Shown piece after piece: positions 1 to 8,594 of a stretch of 64,000 nucleotides of DNA. The notes under the pieces are model-generated. The model did no database searches, was not told where the DNA came from, and saw only the letters and a program-made list of their open reading frames with translations. Position 1 is the stretch's first letter. Each line of letters opens with the position of its first letter. A program made the position numbers and the translations under genes. The stretch is from a virus, in IMG/VR virus record IMGVR_UViG_3300027793_000052, positions 186,001 to 250,000 of that record. One strand, 5' to 3'.

Positions 1-1530
1 TGCGTAGTCAAATTTAGCCACCTTCTTACTATACCCTAAGTGTAATAACCTCGATAAACCACCTGTGAAATCTCTTTTGGGTAGTATATCAGGTAATGCC
101 AAACCATTTTCATAAGACCAAGACATCATTAATAATTTCCACATTGTTGCCGTACCCATAGTTATTGAACGGTTAAATGTTGTTGGTACTAAAGCTGCCG
201 TTAAAAAACCTGCTTGTGTGTAAATATCATCTACTTGCTCAGTTTCCAACAAGTCATCCGTAAGATATTCTGTAATTAAAAATCTACCGTCAACCTCTTC
301 CCACTTATCTTCATAACCATCAATAACAACCATCTCACCTTTTTTATCTTCAAATAATTTAGGTTCAGGTTTAATACCATCTAAATCATACCATTGACCA
401 CTAGTTGGGTTGTACCAATATTTTTTATTCTGAACCCACATTCTACCTAATTGACCCCCGTCCACATAAACACGATTAGGTCTTTCTACTTTGGCTTCTT
501 TAGCGATATATTTTAAACCTGCCTCTTTTAAGTTTGAATTTAATGCCTGTGCCTGTCTAACCCTATGTAAAGTATCTAAAATGTTAATACCCCACATAAC
601 TGTTTGTTCATATTTTTCTAATTCAGCACCTAACTTAAGGGACGCTGTTTTACGATACATAGGTATTTCAGGATGTCTTGTTTTAATAATACCTTTAGTG
701 TTTATTGTGGTTGTTTTATCACCTATCTTACTAATAACAAAAGCTTCATTACTAATACCTAAGATTCTCATTCTACCTAAGATATACTTCCAGTCAAAGT
801 TTTCTGAATTATAACCTGTAATAATAGAAGCATTACGTTCATGTAAAATGTTAAAAAATTCTTTTAACATTCTACGTTCAGTTTCTTCACTCCAATTACC
901 ACTTTCATCATAGGAGTCAATAATCTTACGAAAACCACGATTGTCTTTAATCCCAATCAAAAATATGTGACCATCTTCAGGATCTAATGAGGTGGTCTCA
1001 ATATCAAATACTAACTTATGAACCTCAGTATAATCATCAAAACCTTTAAATAAACGTTTACCCGTTTGTATCATAAACTGTTCGATGGGTTGTACCATTT
1101 GAATTAGGTCTTTTCTTTTCCAAGGGTCTAAACCACCTTTTTTAAAGAAGTTTATTAATTCTCTATATGTACCAGAAGTTTTAACAATAAATTTAAAACC
1201 ATCTTCTAAACGTTCATCACCGTCAGTTCTAAGTTTCTCTGTGAAAATACCGAATTTTTTGGCTTCAGCACGCATTCTATCCATGTCATCACCATAGAAA
1301 CCACTGCCTCTAAGTGATTTTGTCCATAAGAAAGGTGTAAATTTTTGGGTTTTTATCATTTTACCCTTTTTAGGGTCATCGATAAATGTGTAAACTCTAT
1401 CGGTTTCATCTACCGACCAGTCCCCAGTTTGGGGTAACTCTACGGCTACAATATATTTTTCAGGGTCTTGGCCTTCTAGAAACACCTTAATATCTTCGGG
1501 TGTTGCTTGTTTAATTTCTTTTTTACTCAT
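1..1530 (-). CDS. Family B DNA polymerase, N-terminal 510 residues (cut by window edge)
   Basis: Replicative DNA polymerase of family B (T4 gp43-like), with 3'-5' proofreading exonuclease and the beginning of the polymerase domain. Read on the minus strand from ATG at 1530, the frame is open to the window edge, exactly 510 codons. Exo I is FDIETT (Asp176, Glu178) and Exo II is GYNSENFD (Asn241, Asp246). The last visible residues, GGLSRLLHLGY...KFDYA, match the start of polymerase motif A, where family members continue with SLYPS. The missing C-terminal half lies outside the window. There is no Shine-Dalgarno sequence; the leader 1531-1622 is A+T rich. The gene lies 92 bases downstream of a small gene on the same strand and may be cotranscribed with it. 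The family assignment is strong; activity of the whole enzyme cannot be judged here. Confidence 0.93.
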   Translation of the reverse strand, partial: MSKKEIKQATPEDIKVFLEGQDPEKYIVAVELPQTGDWSVDETDRVYTFIDDPKKGKMIKTQKFTPFLWTKSLRGSGFYGDDMDRMRAEAKKFGIFTEKLRTDGDERLEDGFKFIVKTSGTYRELINFFKKGGLDPWKRKDLIQMVQPIEQFMIQTGKRLFKGFDDYTEVHKLVFDIETTSLDPEDGHIFLIGIKDNRGFRKIIDSYDESGNWSEETERRMLKEFFNILHERNASIITGYNSENFDWKYILGRMRILGISNEAFVISKIGDKTTTINTKGIIKTRHPEIPMYRKTASLKLGAELEKYEQTVMWGINILDTLHRVRQAQALNSNLKEAGLKYIAKEAKVERPNRVYVDGGQLGRMWVQNKKYWYNPTSGQWYDLDGIKPEPKLFEDKKGEMVVIDGYEDKWEEVDGRFLITEYLTDDLLETEQVDDIYTQAGFLTAALVPTTFNRSITMGTATMWKLLMMSWSYENGLALPDILPKRDFTGGLSRLLHLGYSKKVAKFDYA

Positions 1531-1622
1531 ATAAAACTCTGTTTGGGACGGGTTACAGATAACCTCTCGTTTATAAATTAATAACTAATAAAATTTATAT
1601 AAATAAAATGATATTGTGAATA
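1531..1622. other. Intergenic leader of the DNA polymerase gene
   Basis: A 92-base non-coding stretch. On the minus strand it reads AT-rich, then a GAGAGG tract and a C/G richer segment before the polymerase ATG. I see no convincing terminator hairpin and no exact TAnnTTTG or ATATTTATA motif in the polymerase direction, so the polymerase could be expressed by read-through from the gene at 1623-1961 or from a promoter type I do not recognise. Confidence 0.4.
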
Positions 1623-1961
1623 TTATTTTTGTTTAATAATTAATTCACCTAAAACTTCTATCAGACCAACCAATTTTTGAAATTCAACTTGTGACATTTC
1701 AACATTTTCAGATAATTCACATAATTGGTCTAATTTTTCTTTAAATTCTTTTTTTGTTTTTTCAATATCTAACTTACCTTCCATAGCTTTTTTATAGTAA
1801 GGAAGTTTAACCCTAAAGTGATGGTAAGTTAACATCGCTGGGCCACCTTTTTCTTTAGCATTGTTTGTGATTTTTTCAGCTCCAGCTAATCTTTTTTCAG
1901 CAAAAGTTTTAAAACTTTCACTATTTTCTAATTCTTCTTTTATTAATTTTCTTATATCCAT
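1623..1961 (-). CDS. Small helical protein with N-terminal IRKLIKEEL motif, unknown function
   Basis: 112 residues, function not recognised. The ATG at 1961 overlaps the stop of the upstream gene as TAATG, so the two are translationally coupled; a TTG two codons earlier is a less likely start. The sequence is charged and predicted helical, rich in Lys and Glu, with no membrane segment. Its N-terminus, MDIRKLIKEELE, belongs to a group of similar short amphipathic N-termini seen on at least four unrelated proteins further right (38619, 48745, 49363, 49808). By analogy with the N-terminal capsid-targeting sequence of T4 internal proteins, this may mark a protein packaged in the virion, but that is inference. 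It sits between adhesin-type genes and the polymerase. Confidence 0.6.
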   Translation of the reverse strand: MDIRKLIKEELENSESFKTFAEKRLAGAEKITNNAKEKGGPAMLTYHHFRVKLPYYKKAMEGKLDIEKTKKEFKEKLDQLCELSENVEMSQVEFQKLVGLIEVLGELIIKQK

Positions 1962-2350
1962 TAACAAACTATTTTACTCTTAGTAAAGCTATCCAATACC
2001 GTAACATATAAATCTTCACGAATTGGTACAATAAGGGATTCCCCATTATCTAAAAAATCAACTTTAAATTCTGCCTTGAATACTCCGGCGACATTAGTAT
2101 CTTTTAAATCAAATTCATAACCTAAATAATACTCACCATCTTCAGGACAAATTTCTTTATCCACAGGTATTAACAAACCTTGTTTGTTAAATACTTTGTA
2201 AATACCTTTATCATCCATCATGGAAAATGTTATGGCCGCGTTCTCTAAACGGTCATAAATGGTTCTATATGTTAATCTACCGTCGTTGATTAATTTTAAC
2301 TTTAATAATGGTAAATTGGAGTTTTTTCTTATGAAGAAGTTTTGTGCCAT
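1961..2350 (-). CDS. Small virion-type protein, BppU N-terminal-like beta domain (tentative)
   Basis: 129 residues starting at ATG 2350 (MAQNFFIRKN); a TTG six codons upstream overlaps the preceding stop and is not favoured. The pattern 'ITFSMMDDKG', then 'YYLGYEFD', then 'GVFKAEFKVDFLDNG' resembles the small beta-sandwich domain at the N-terminus of baseplate and fibre proteins (BppU_N type), where a short ligand or fibre polypeptide is decorated with beta strands. It lies 14 bases after the LamG adhesin gene and overlaps the next gene by TAATG, so it reads as part of an adhesin/tail operon. The similarity is by pattern only; a stand-alone baseplate or fibre-attachment protein is my best guess. 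Confidence 0.55.
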   Translation of the reverse strand: MAQNFFIRKNSNLPLLKLKLINDGRLTYRTIYDRLENAAITFSMMDDKGIYKVFNKQGLLIPVDKEICPEDGEYYLGYEFDLKDTNVAGVFKAEFKVDFLDNGESLIVPIREDLYVTVLDSFTKSKIVC

Positions 2351-2364
2351 ATCATATATAAATA

Positions 2365-4119
2365 TCAATCACACGGTATAAAAATATACGGTGGTAATGG
2401 ACTTTTACAACCACTACAATTATTATTATTTGGTTGTACAATTTGTGCTCCACCAAAATTGTTTGGTTTACAATATCTTTTACAATCAATAAAAAAGTTA
2501 TTTCTAACTTCTAAAACATTTAAAGGTTTTTCATAAAATCTTAATTGTGATAATTCACCCTCAAAAGTGCCAGCAAAATTTTCTTGAATTAATAAATTTC
2601 TATCCGCGTAATCAGGACCGTTAAAAGTTTGACTTTCCAATAAACCTTGTGTACCACCACCCCAACTTATGTTGAACGGTACGCCTATTTGTTTATCACT
2701 CCATTCGTCCAAAGCTCTAAGTTGTAAACCGATAAAATCTTTAACCGAATATTTAACCAATCCGTTAACCCAAAATTTAAGTGTACCAGAAGGTAAATCA
2801 TTTTTAAAACCACCACCAGCTGTGTATGTTACGACAATATGATTCCAAGTATTACCAGATGGTATAATGTTTGGTTCGGAATAACCTTCTTCCATTACAG
2901 TTCCAGTTATTCTATATTCATTATTATAACACCCACCTGTAACAGTTAATTTACGATAACCTATTCTACCGTCATCTGTAATTCTAAAACCTAAAGCGTT
3001 TTCTGATAATTGGTCACAATAAGAATAAGAATGACCTGTTACAACAGTTGTAGTTGTTGCACTACAAGTTTGACAACAAAACCCACTACCTTGGTATTGA
3101 AACCAATTTTGACCACCTGTTATAATATTAGGATCGGTATAAGTTGTTGTATTACCACAAGCATCACAACAACAAGAAAATGTACTTCCTTTTACCGTAA
3201 ACCAAGATTGTCCGTCATTAGGACCTTGTAAATTTTGATCCCACAATTTTTCTTCGTCGTTTGATAAAGGAATTCCTGTTGTTGTTTTATAACCAGATTC
3301 ACCAGAAAAAGTATTCCAAAATTTATTTTCAGACCTTGTACCAATATAAAAGAAAAATCCTTTATTGTTTGGGTATAGTTCATTTAAAGTATTTCCTGTT
3401 AAATTTAAACAATAACCATTGGAAGCGTTAACCCAAGTTTCCATCGACCAACCAACAGGAAATTCCGTTGGCATTATTTCCCATTTTGTTGTCGCTGAAG
3501 TTGTGGTTAATGTATAACCTGTATTATTACATGCGTCAACATCCATAACAGAAGTTGGTGCTGGTCTATCTGTATCTAATTTAAAAAACCCTTGATAAAA
3601 ACCTCCGTTTAAACAAATGGTATCTCCAACAATACAACCATCGGTTGTTGTTGTATTAGAATGAAAAGACCAAGGATAATCATAAAGACCTTTAGTTGTT
3701 GTACAACCTGTACTATCAAATACAACAGTTAAACCTGTGACTGGATATAACACTAATTTTGTATCTGTAGGTGTGATAACTAATGTTTCACCTGATAAAC
3801 AATAAGTTCTACCATTATCAACACCTGTTAAACCCCAATCATTTAAAGTAAAACCAGTAGACGGAATTATGGTACTACCAGACCATGTAATTAAAGAAGT
3901 TAAAGATGAACCATCTGTTGTTGTATTACTTTCATTAATATCAAACCAAACAACTAAACCATCAGTTATTACTGTATAATTACAAGAATTTTTACAGTTT
4001 GTTGCATAATCAAGATAATCACCTAATCTATCTGAAGATAAATTAAAATCCCAATACTCATTGTAAACAATATTAATTGCCTCAAAATTTTTAAAAAAGT
4101 AATTATTTTTGATGTCCAT
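2365..4119 (-). CDS. LamG-like (concanavalin fold) adhesin with cysteine-rich insert
   Basis: 584 residues. From about residue 215 to 565 the pattern is that of a LamG/concanavalin A-like jelly roll: 'MPTEFPVGWSMETWVNA', later 'NTWNHIVVTYTAGG', 'GTLKFWVNG', and the closing 'FEGELSQLRFYEKPL'. Such domains bind glycans and are common in tail-tip adhesins. A cysteine-dense insert lies at about residues 313-370 with clusters CCCDAC and CCQTC, and the C-terminus has further Cys pairs (CKRYC, CSGC), which is unusual for a phage protein that folds in the cytoplasm. It lies at the end of a minus-strand adhesin/fibre array, with a late-type motif upstream at 4190-4198. Role as a receptor-binding or fibre component is inferred from fold and context. 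Confidence 0.7.
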   Translation of the reverse strand: MDIKNNYFFKNFEAINIVYNEYWDFNLSSDRLGDYLDYATNCKNSCNYTVITDGLVVWFDINESNTTTDGSSLTSLITWSGSTIIPSTGFTLNDWGLTGVDNGRTYCLSGETLVITPTDTKLVLYPVTGLTVVFDSTGCTTTKGLYDYPWSFHSNTTTTDGCIVGDTICLNGGFYQGFFKLDTDRPAPTSVMDVDACNNTGYTLTTTSATTKWEIMPTEFPVGWSMETWVNASNGYCLNLTGNTLNELYPNNKGFFFYIGTRSENKFWNTFSGESGYKTTTGIPLSNDEEKLWDQNLQGPNDGQSWFTVKGSTFSCCCDACGNTTTYTDPNIITGGQNWFQYQGSGFCCQTCSATTTTVVTGHSYSYCDQLSENALGFRITDDGRIGYRKLTVTGGCYNNEYRITGTVMEEGYSEPNIIPSGNTWNHIVVTYTAGGGFKNDLPSGTLKFWVNGLVKYSVKDFIGLQLRALDEWSDKQIGVPFNISWGGGTQGLLESQTFNGPDYADRNLLIQENFAGTFEGELSQLRFYEKPLNVLEVRNNFFIDCKRYCKPNNFGGAQIVQPNNNNCSGCKSPLPPYIFIPCD

Positions 4120-4189
4120 TAAAATGTTTAGCCATTAATTTAAATGATTTTTGGTAATTTTTATTTACAAAAAAATCTCTTATTTTACT

Positions 4190-4198
4190 TATAAATAT
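4190..4198 (-). promoter_or_regulatory. Candidate late motif ATATTTATA upstream of the LamG adhesin gene
   Basis: On the minus strand this reads ATATTTATA, 71 bases before the ATG at 4119. The same 9-mer, or a variant at the last base, precedes many structural genes on both strands. The flanking 4120-4221 stretch is otherwise non-coding and very A+T rich. Confidence 0.4.
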
Positions 4199-4221
4199 AT
4201 GAAATAAGGTTAATATATAAA

Positions 4222-7200
4222 TTAATTTGCGACAAAACTAGGGTCGGAGATGTTACCGATACCAAACATCATTTGATTGGATATTGGTGCCTGATTTCTG
4301 GCAATACCATTTGGTACGTTGTTAATATATCTTATCCCTGTGTTTGTACCTTTGTTGCTATTAGCACCAGTTAATAATAATTGTCCGGGTCTTGATGCTA
4401 TACACCCCGATACCTTTACGTTATTTGCTATTTTTTCAAATGTATCTTGAAAAGTTACGGAATAATTAGCTCCAGCGGTTGCACATTGTATTCTTGTTGG
4501 GTTAGAAGCAGTACCGTTAAAAAACCTATTCATAGTGATTGTTCTTCCTGCGGTAATTGTAACTGTTATTAAATTTACCTTGTCAAAATTTATAAAAGTA
4601 CCATTAGATATTATACTGTAAACTCCAGTACATTTAACTTTTCCACCTAAATAATTCGCAGTTCCCGTTCCGTGAGTATATGCTAAAATTGTAACATTGC
4701 CACCTAAATAATTCATAGTGCCGCCATCTAAAAAGTAATTAGATATTGTTACATCTCCATTAATATTAACTGTATTTGATATTGACTGAATAACACTTAA
4801 TATACCTCCTAATATATTAATATTAGTATTAGAACCACTCGATAAAAAATTCCCTATTGATAACCCATTTCTTACATTTACATTAAATGCTCCATTAAAA
4901 GACACATTAAAACCAGAAACTCTTCCATTTACATTTAAGTCAGATAATAATGTTGTAGTACCCACATTCACATCATTCCAAATAATAGGAGCAACATTTA
5001 ATGTTCCACTTAAACTACAAGTTCCTATTACTGTTACATTTCCCGAAATGTATGTTAAAATACCTACACCAAAACCAATTGTGTTTATAGTTACATTTCC
5101 ATTTATGTTTGTATTTAACCTATGTCCACCACCGCTAAAAGTTCCACCTAATATATTTACTGTTGTTGTCCCAATTCCTTGTTGGTTAAAAGTTGAATTT
5201 ACAGTTAGTCCACCACTACAATTTATGTTAAAAGTTCCATTAAATGTTTGTATTTGATTACTTAATGTTCCTATTGTAAGTAACCCGTTTACATTTAAGT
5301 CATCAGTTAAAGTAATCGTTATTGATTGACTAAAAGTCAAAGCGTTTGGCCAAGTTTTTCCATTACTTGTAAATGTATGAGTTGCATTTACTATTAAAGC
5401 ACTACTTCCACTTATACTCATACCTGAAGCTAAAGTAACATTACCACTAACAGTCATGGTATTAGTCATTGTAAGTGTTGCTGTATATCCACTAAAATTT
5501 ACAGATTTACAAGTACCTGCTGCATTCATATTACAATTATTAACCGAATTAACATCAAAAGCTGTATCATCAGTTGATGCTGGTGCTGAAATAGAACCTA
5601 TTGGTACACCACCAGAATAAGGTGCCCAAGAACCTGTTGCACTAAAATTTGAAGCCCCTACATAGTATAAAGTTGTACTTGCGTTCCAATTATCACTATT
5701 TGTTACAGTACCACCAAATGTCCATCCGGTAGCTCCTCCACTACCATCTATATCTGTTACATTTAAATAATATTCTGACTGAACAGAATTTAAATTGATA
5801 ATAGCTTTAGATCCACTACTACTCGACCTTAATGTAACTCTTGAGGCGTTTGTTCCTGCTATATTTAAAGAATTAATACTATATGTTTGTGTAGATACAA
5901 ATGTATGAGTTGTTCCTGGTGTTGTACATGTATAAGTTCCGTTAATTGGAAACCCATTTGTTCCAGCAAATGTCACATTTGCTGATGTATTTATATTATT
6001 AAGTGTAAATCCTGTATTATTGACCGTGATAGTTGTTGCGGCACCAATATTCATCGTACTACCCGTTGAGGTCACCGTCCCACCACTATGGGTTAAAGTT
6101 CCAGTATTATAATAAACATTTCCACTTATGGTTATGTTTCCGTTTATAACTGTGTTTAATCTAATAACTCCTGTACCAGTTATACTCCAAGTACCTCCTA
6201 ATAAATTTAATACAGTTGTCCCAGTACCTTGTGCAAAAATCCCATTATTTATAACTGTTACTCCACCAGATACATTTATATTAAAACTTCCACTTATAGA
6301 ACCACCAGTTGTAGTTAATAAACCATTTATGTTTAAATTAGATAATAAAGTAATTGTATAGTTATTTGTAGCAGATGTAAAATTTACATTATTTAATGTT
6401 ACTCCGGCTAAATTAATACTAACATTCAAATTAGCAAATGAAACAGTATTATTAGTAGTATTAGTTACTACTCCACTAACATAATTTATTGAACCATTAT
6501 CTCCAATAATAAGTAAAGTTCCTATTGTTATATTTCCATCTATATAACTATCCATACTTATTCTTCCTAATGTATTTGATGATTGAACAGTACCACCTTT
6601 AAAATATAATCTTGGCGTTCCTGTTCCTTTTGCAATTGTAACACCATTTAATGTCGTTCCACCATTTGCATTTATATTAAAACTTCCGTTTACAGTAGTA
6701 CTTGAACCAATCATAGTAAGTAATCCATTTATATTTAAATCACTTGATAAAACAAGAGTTCCACCCCATAATTCAATATTTCCCCAATTTACACTACTTG
6801 TATTAAACGTACTTAAACCAACAGTATTTCTATTCACATTTATTGTTGAGCCACTTGCGTTTACAGTTCCACCACTATGAGTTACAGTAATATTATCAAA
6901 TCCAACTAAACCTGTAAAAGTAATTGTATTAACCCCACTATCAAGAACCAAGTTATTTCTAAATGAATATGGTGGGTTATTTCCTTGAAAATAGTTTACA
7001 TTTCCTTTAAAATAGATGGTAGCTGTTCCATTAATTGTTTGTGAAGCATTGTGTGTTACATTTCCAAAACAATTAAAATCACTTCCATCTAATTTAACAT
7101 TTCCTATACTAAATGTTCCATTTATTGTAATAACACTATTGTTTGTAATAGTAGGAACTCCCCCAGTAGTAGTTAATGTTATGTTATTCCAACTCATACC

Positions 7201-7878
7201 ACTTGTATTAAGTGTGGTTGAAGCACCTATGTTTAATGTACTACCTGTTGTAGTTACAGTACCACCTGTATATGTTAAAGTTCCAGTATTATAATAAACA
7301 TTTCCATTTACAGATACATTTCCGTTGAAAGTTAAATTATTTCTTAACACGCCCGTAGAACTATTACTCCAAGTACCACCATTTAATTCTATATTTGTAG
7401 TTCCTGATGTAATTGCGGTAGTGTTACTTGTTAGATTACCTGAAGAATAAATTGTACTACCATTTATTATTTGAGAAGTTGTTCCATTTAAAGTTAATAC
7501 ATTTGAGACTGTCCAATTGTCTGCTAATGTATAAGTTCGGGAAGTTCCGGATAACGTTAAAGGATTACTCCAAACCCTACCATTACTTCTAAGTGTGGCG
7601 TTAGCATTTACTATTAAAGCACTACTTCCACTTATAATCATACTTGAACCTAGGGTAACATCACCACCAACGGTGATAGTATTACTCATTGTAATTGTAT
7701 TGGTGTAAGCAGAAAAATTAATTGTTAAACAAGATCTTGCTGATGCGTTGACCGTACAAGCGGAAGATGACACATCAAAAACAACATCATCAGCAGATGT
7801 TGGTACTGCACCTTCTAACCAATTACCAGCAGTTCCCCAATTACTATCAATTGTTCCTCTCCAAGTTCTTGTAGGCAT
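4222..7878 (-). CDS. Giant repetitive beta-helix adhesin
   Basis: 1218 residues, almost entirely short beta-strand repeats of the type 'LNINGLLTTTG...SGSFNINVSGG', 'NGNVTI..', 'TLTYTGGTVT', with Asn, Thr, Gly and Ser dominating, as in right-handed parallel beta-helix surface proteins. The N-terminal unit (TWRGTIDSNWGTAGNW, then a DDVVFDVSSSACTVNA stretch) is repeated near residue 733-850 (YVGASNFSATGSW, DDTAFDVNSVNNCNMNA), so the protein is an internal duplication of a module that starts with a 'GNW' domain. The C-terminus is non-repetitive and may serve as an assembly or attachment end. Within a minus-strand fibre array; the leader before ATG 7878 is only 6 bases after the preceding gene. 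Function as a fibre/adhesin is inferred. Confidence 0.75.
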   Translation of the reverse strand: MPTRTWRGTIDSNWGTAGNWLEGAVPTSADDVVFDVSSSACTVNASARSCLTINFSAYTNTITMSNTITVGGDVTLGSSMIISGSSALIVNANATLRSNGRVWSNPLTLSGTSRTYTLADNWTVSNVLTLNGTTSQIINGSTIYSSGNLTSNTTAITSGTTNIELNGGTWSNSSTGVLRNNLTFNGNVSVNGNVYYNTGTLTYTGGTVTTTGSTLNIGASTTLNTSGMSWNNITLTTTGGVPTITNNSVITINGTFSIGNVKLDGSDFNCFGNVTHNASQTINGTATIYFKGNVNYFQGNNPPYSFRNNLVLDSGVNTITFTGLVGFDNITVTHSGGTVNASGSTINVNRNTVGLSTFNTSSVNWGNIELWGGTLVLSSDLNINGLLTMIGSSTTVNGSFNINANGGTTLNGVTIAKGTGTPRLYFKGGTVQSSNTLGRISMDSYIDGNITIGTLLIIGDNGSINYVSGVVTNTTNNTVSFANLNVSINLAGVTLNNVNFTSATNNYTITLLSNLNINGLLTTTGGSISGSFNINVSGGVTVINNGIFAQGTGTTVLNLLGGTWSITGTGVIRLNTVINGNITISGNVYYNTGTLTHSGGTVTSTGSTMNIGAATTITVNNTGFTLNNINTSANVTFAGTNGFPINGTYTCTTPGTTHTFVSTQTYSINSLNIAGTNASRVTLRSSSSGSKAIINLNSVQSEYYLNVTDIDGSGGATGWTFGGTVTNSDNWNASTTLYYVGASNFSATGSWAPYSGGVPIGSISAPASTDDTAFDVNSVNNCNMNAAGTCKSVNFSGYTATLTMTNTMTVSGNVTLASGMSISGSSALIVNATHTFTSNGKTWPNALTFSQSITITLTDDLNVNGLLTIGTLSNQIQTFNGTFNINCSGGLTVNSTFNQQGIGTTTVNILGGTFSGGGHRLNTNINGNVTINTIGFGVGILTYISGNVTVIGTCSLSGTLNVAPIIWNDVNVGTTTLLSDLNVNGRVSGFNVSFNGAFNVNVRNGLSIGNFLSSGSNTNINILGGILSVIQSISNTVNINGDVTISNYFLDGGTMNYLGGNVTILAYTHGTGTANYLGGKVKCTGVYSIISNGTFINFDKVNLITVTITAGRTITMNRFFNGTASNPTRIQCATAGANYSVTFQDTFEKIANNVKVSGCIASRPGQLLLTGANSNKGTNTGIRYINNVPNGIARNQAPISNQMMFGIGNISDPSFVAN

Positions 7879-7884
7879 GTTTTT

Positions 7885-8124
7885 TTAAATGTTTTGTGTT
7901 TGATTAATTGGTAAATCATTTATCACATCAGGTAACGCCGCAATAATACTAAGTTTTGCCTGTTCTGCTGAAGCTCTATTTATAATACCGTTAATAACAT
8001 CTTGTGATGTTCCTGGCATAGAATGTGCCACTTCTACCTTTACAATAGTTCCGTCAAAATCATACTCAACTTCTGTAAAAAGTATTTCATTAAATGTTCT
8101 AGTACTTAAAATTTTGTATGTCAT
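7885..8124 (-). CDS. Small conserved-looking fibre-array protein, unknown function
   Basis: 79 residues, not recognised with certainty. Visible features: an N-terminal beta-rich half (EILFTEVEYDFDGTIVKVEVAH) and a helical second half starting with 'TSQDVINGIINRASAEQ'. It is encoded between two fibre-type genes, 20 bases after one and 6 bases before the beta-helix adhesin, so it probably belongs to the same transcript. Small proteins in this position can be fibre assembly helpers or decorating proteins; nothing here decides between them. Confidence 0.6.
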   Translation of the reverse strand: MTYKILSTRTFNEILFTEVEYDFDGTIVKVEVAHSMPGTSQDVINGIINRASAEQAKLSIIAALPDVINDLPINQTQNI

Positions 8125-8144
8125 AATTTATTTTTTTACTTTTG

Positions 8145-8582
8145 TTAGTAATTACCACCATAGGCTATAACATCATAATAGTTACCAGCACTTTGTGCTG
8201 TACCTATTGTTACAACAAGTGAAAAACCCGCTGGTAATATTATAGGAGAAGTAAAAGTCATAGTCTGTGTTTGACCAACTGTTGCAGTCTGATTTGGCGT
8301 TATTGCCGGTAATGAAACTTCTCTTAATAATCTAGGATTACTAAAATTAGTATCAGAACACTGAAACAATCTACCTATTGTTGCTACTGATGCTGTTACA
8401 CCTGTAGAAGAGTGCACCCAGTCGATTGCATCTATTCTACTACCATCTGTACCACCAGATAATAATATTACTGCGTTAGTTGTTACAGATAAATCTCTTG
8501 TTGTATTAATTCCTGTAATTCTGGCTCCCCCATTTATTCCTCTATTTGGGGTTAAAATAAATATTGGTGATGTATTTGGCAT
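8145..8582 (-). CDS. Small tail-fibre-associated beta protein, paralogue of the gene at 30412
   Basis: 145 residues, beta-rich. It is paralogous to the 142-residue protein at 30412-30840: both have a variable N-terminal part, a central segment on distribution of a value ('RIDAIDWVHSS' versus 'YVQRIRFKPNN'), a 'EVSLPA' or 'EISLPA' strand, then a closing hairpin with 'LPAGFSLVVTIGTA' versus 'MPPSYAIYVTLGTA', and both end in Gly-Gly-x-Tyr. The two copies sit in the two fibre arrays on opposite strands. The likely role is a fibre tip or fibre-decorating protein, inferred from position and size. ATG at 8582; 12 bases separate it from the fibre gene before it. Confidence 0.65.
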   Translation of the reverse strand: MPNTSPIFILTPNRGINGGARITGINTTRDLSVTTNAVILLSGGTDGSRIDAIDWVHSSTGVTASVATIGRLFQCSDTNFSNPRLLREVSLPAITPNQTATVGQTQTMTFTSPIILPAGFSLVVTIGTAQSAGNYYDVIAYGGNY

Positions 8583-8594
8583 AATTTATATTTT

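Noticed and set aside
2351-2368. TTG start for the gene ending at 1961
   Set aside because: It would overlap the stop of the preceding gene; ATG 2350 gives a normal start.
4222-7878. Short repeated DNA that looked like a satellite or CRISPR-like array
   Set aside because: Repeats are not exact, have no regular spacers, and lie within one long coding frame of beta-strand repeats.
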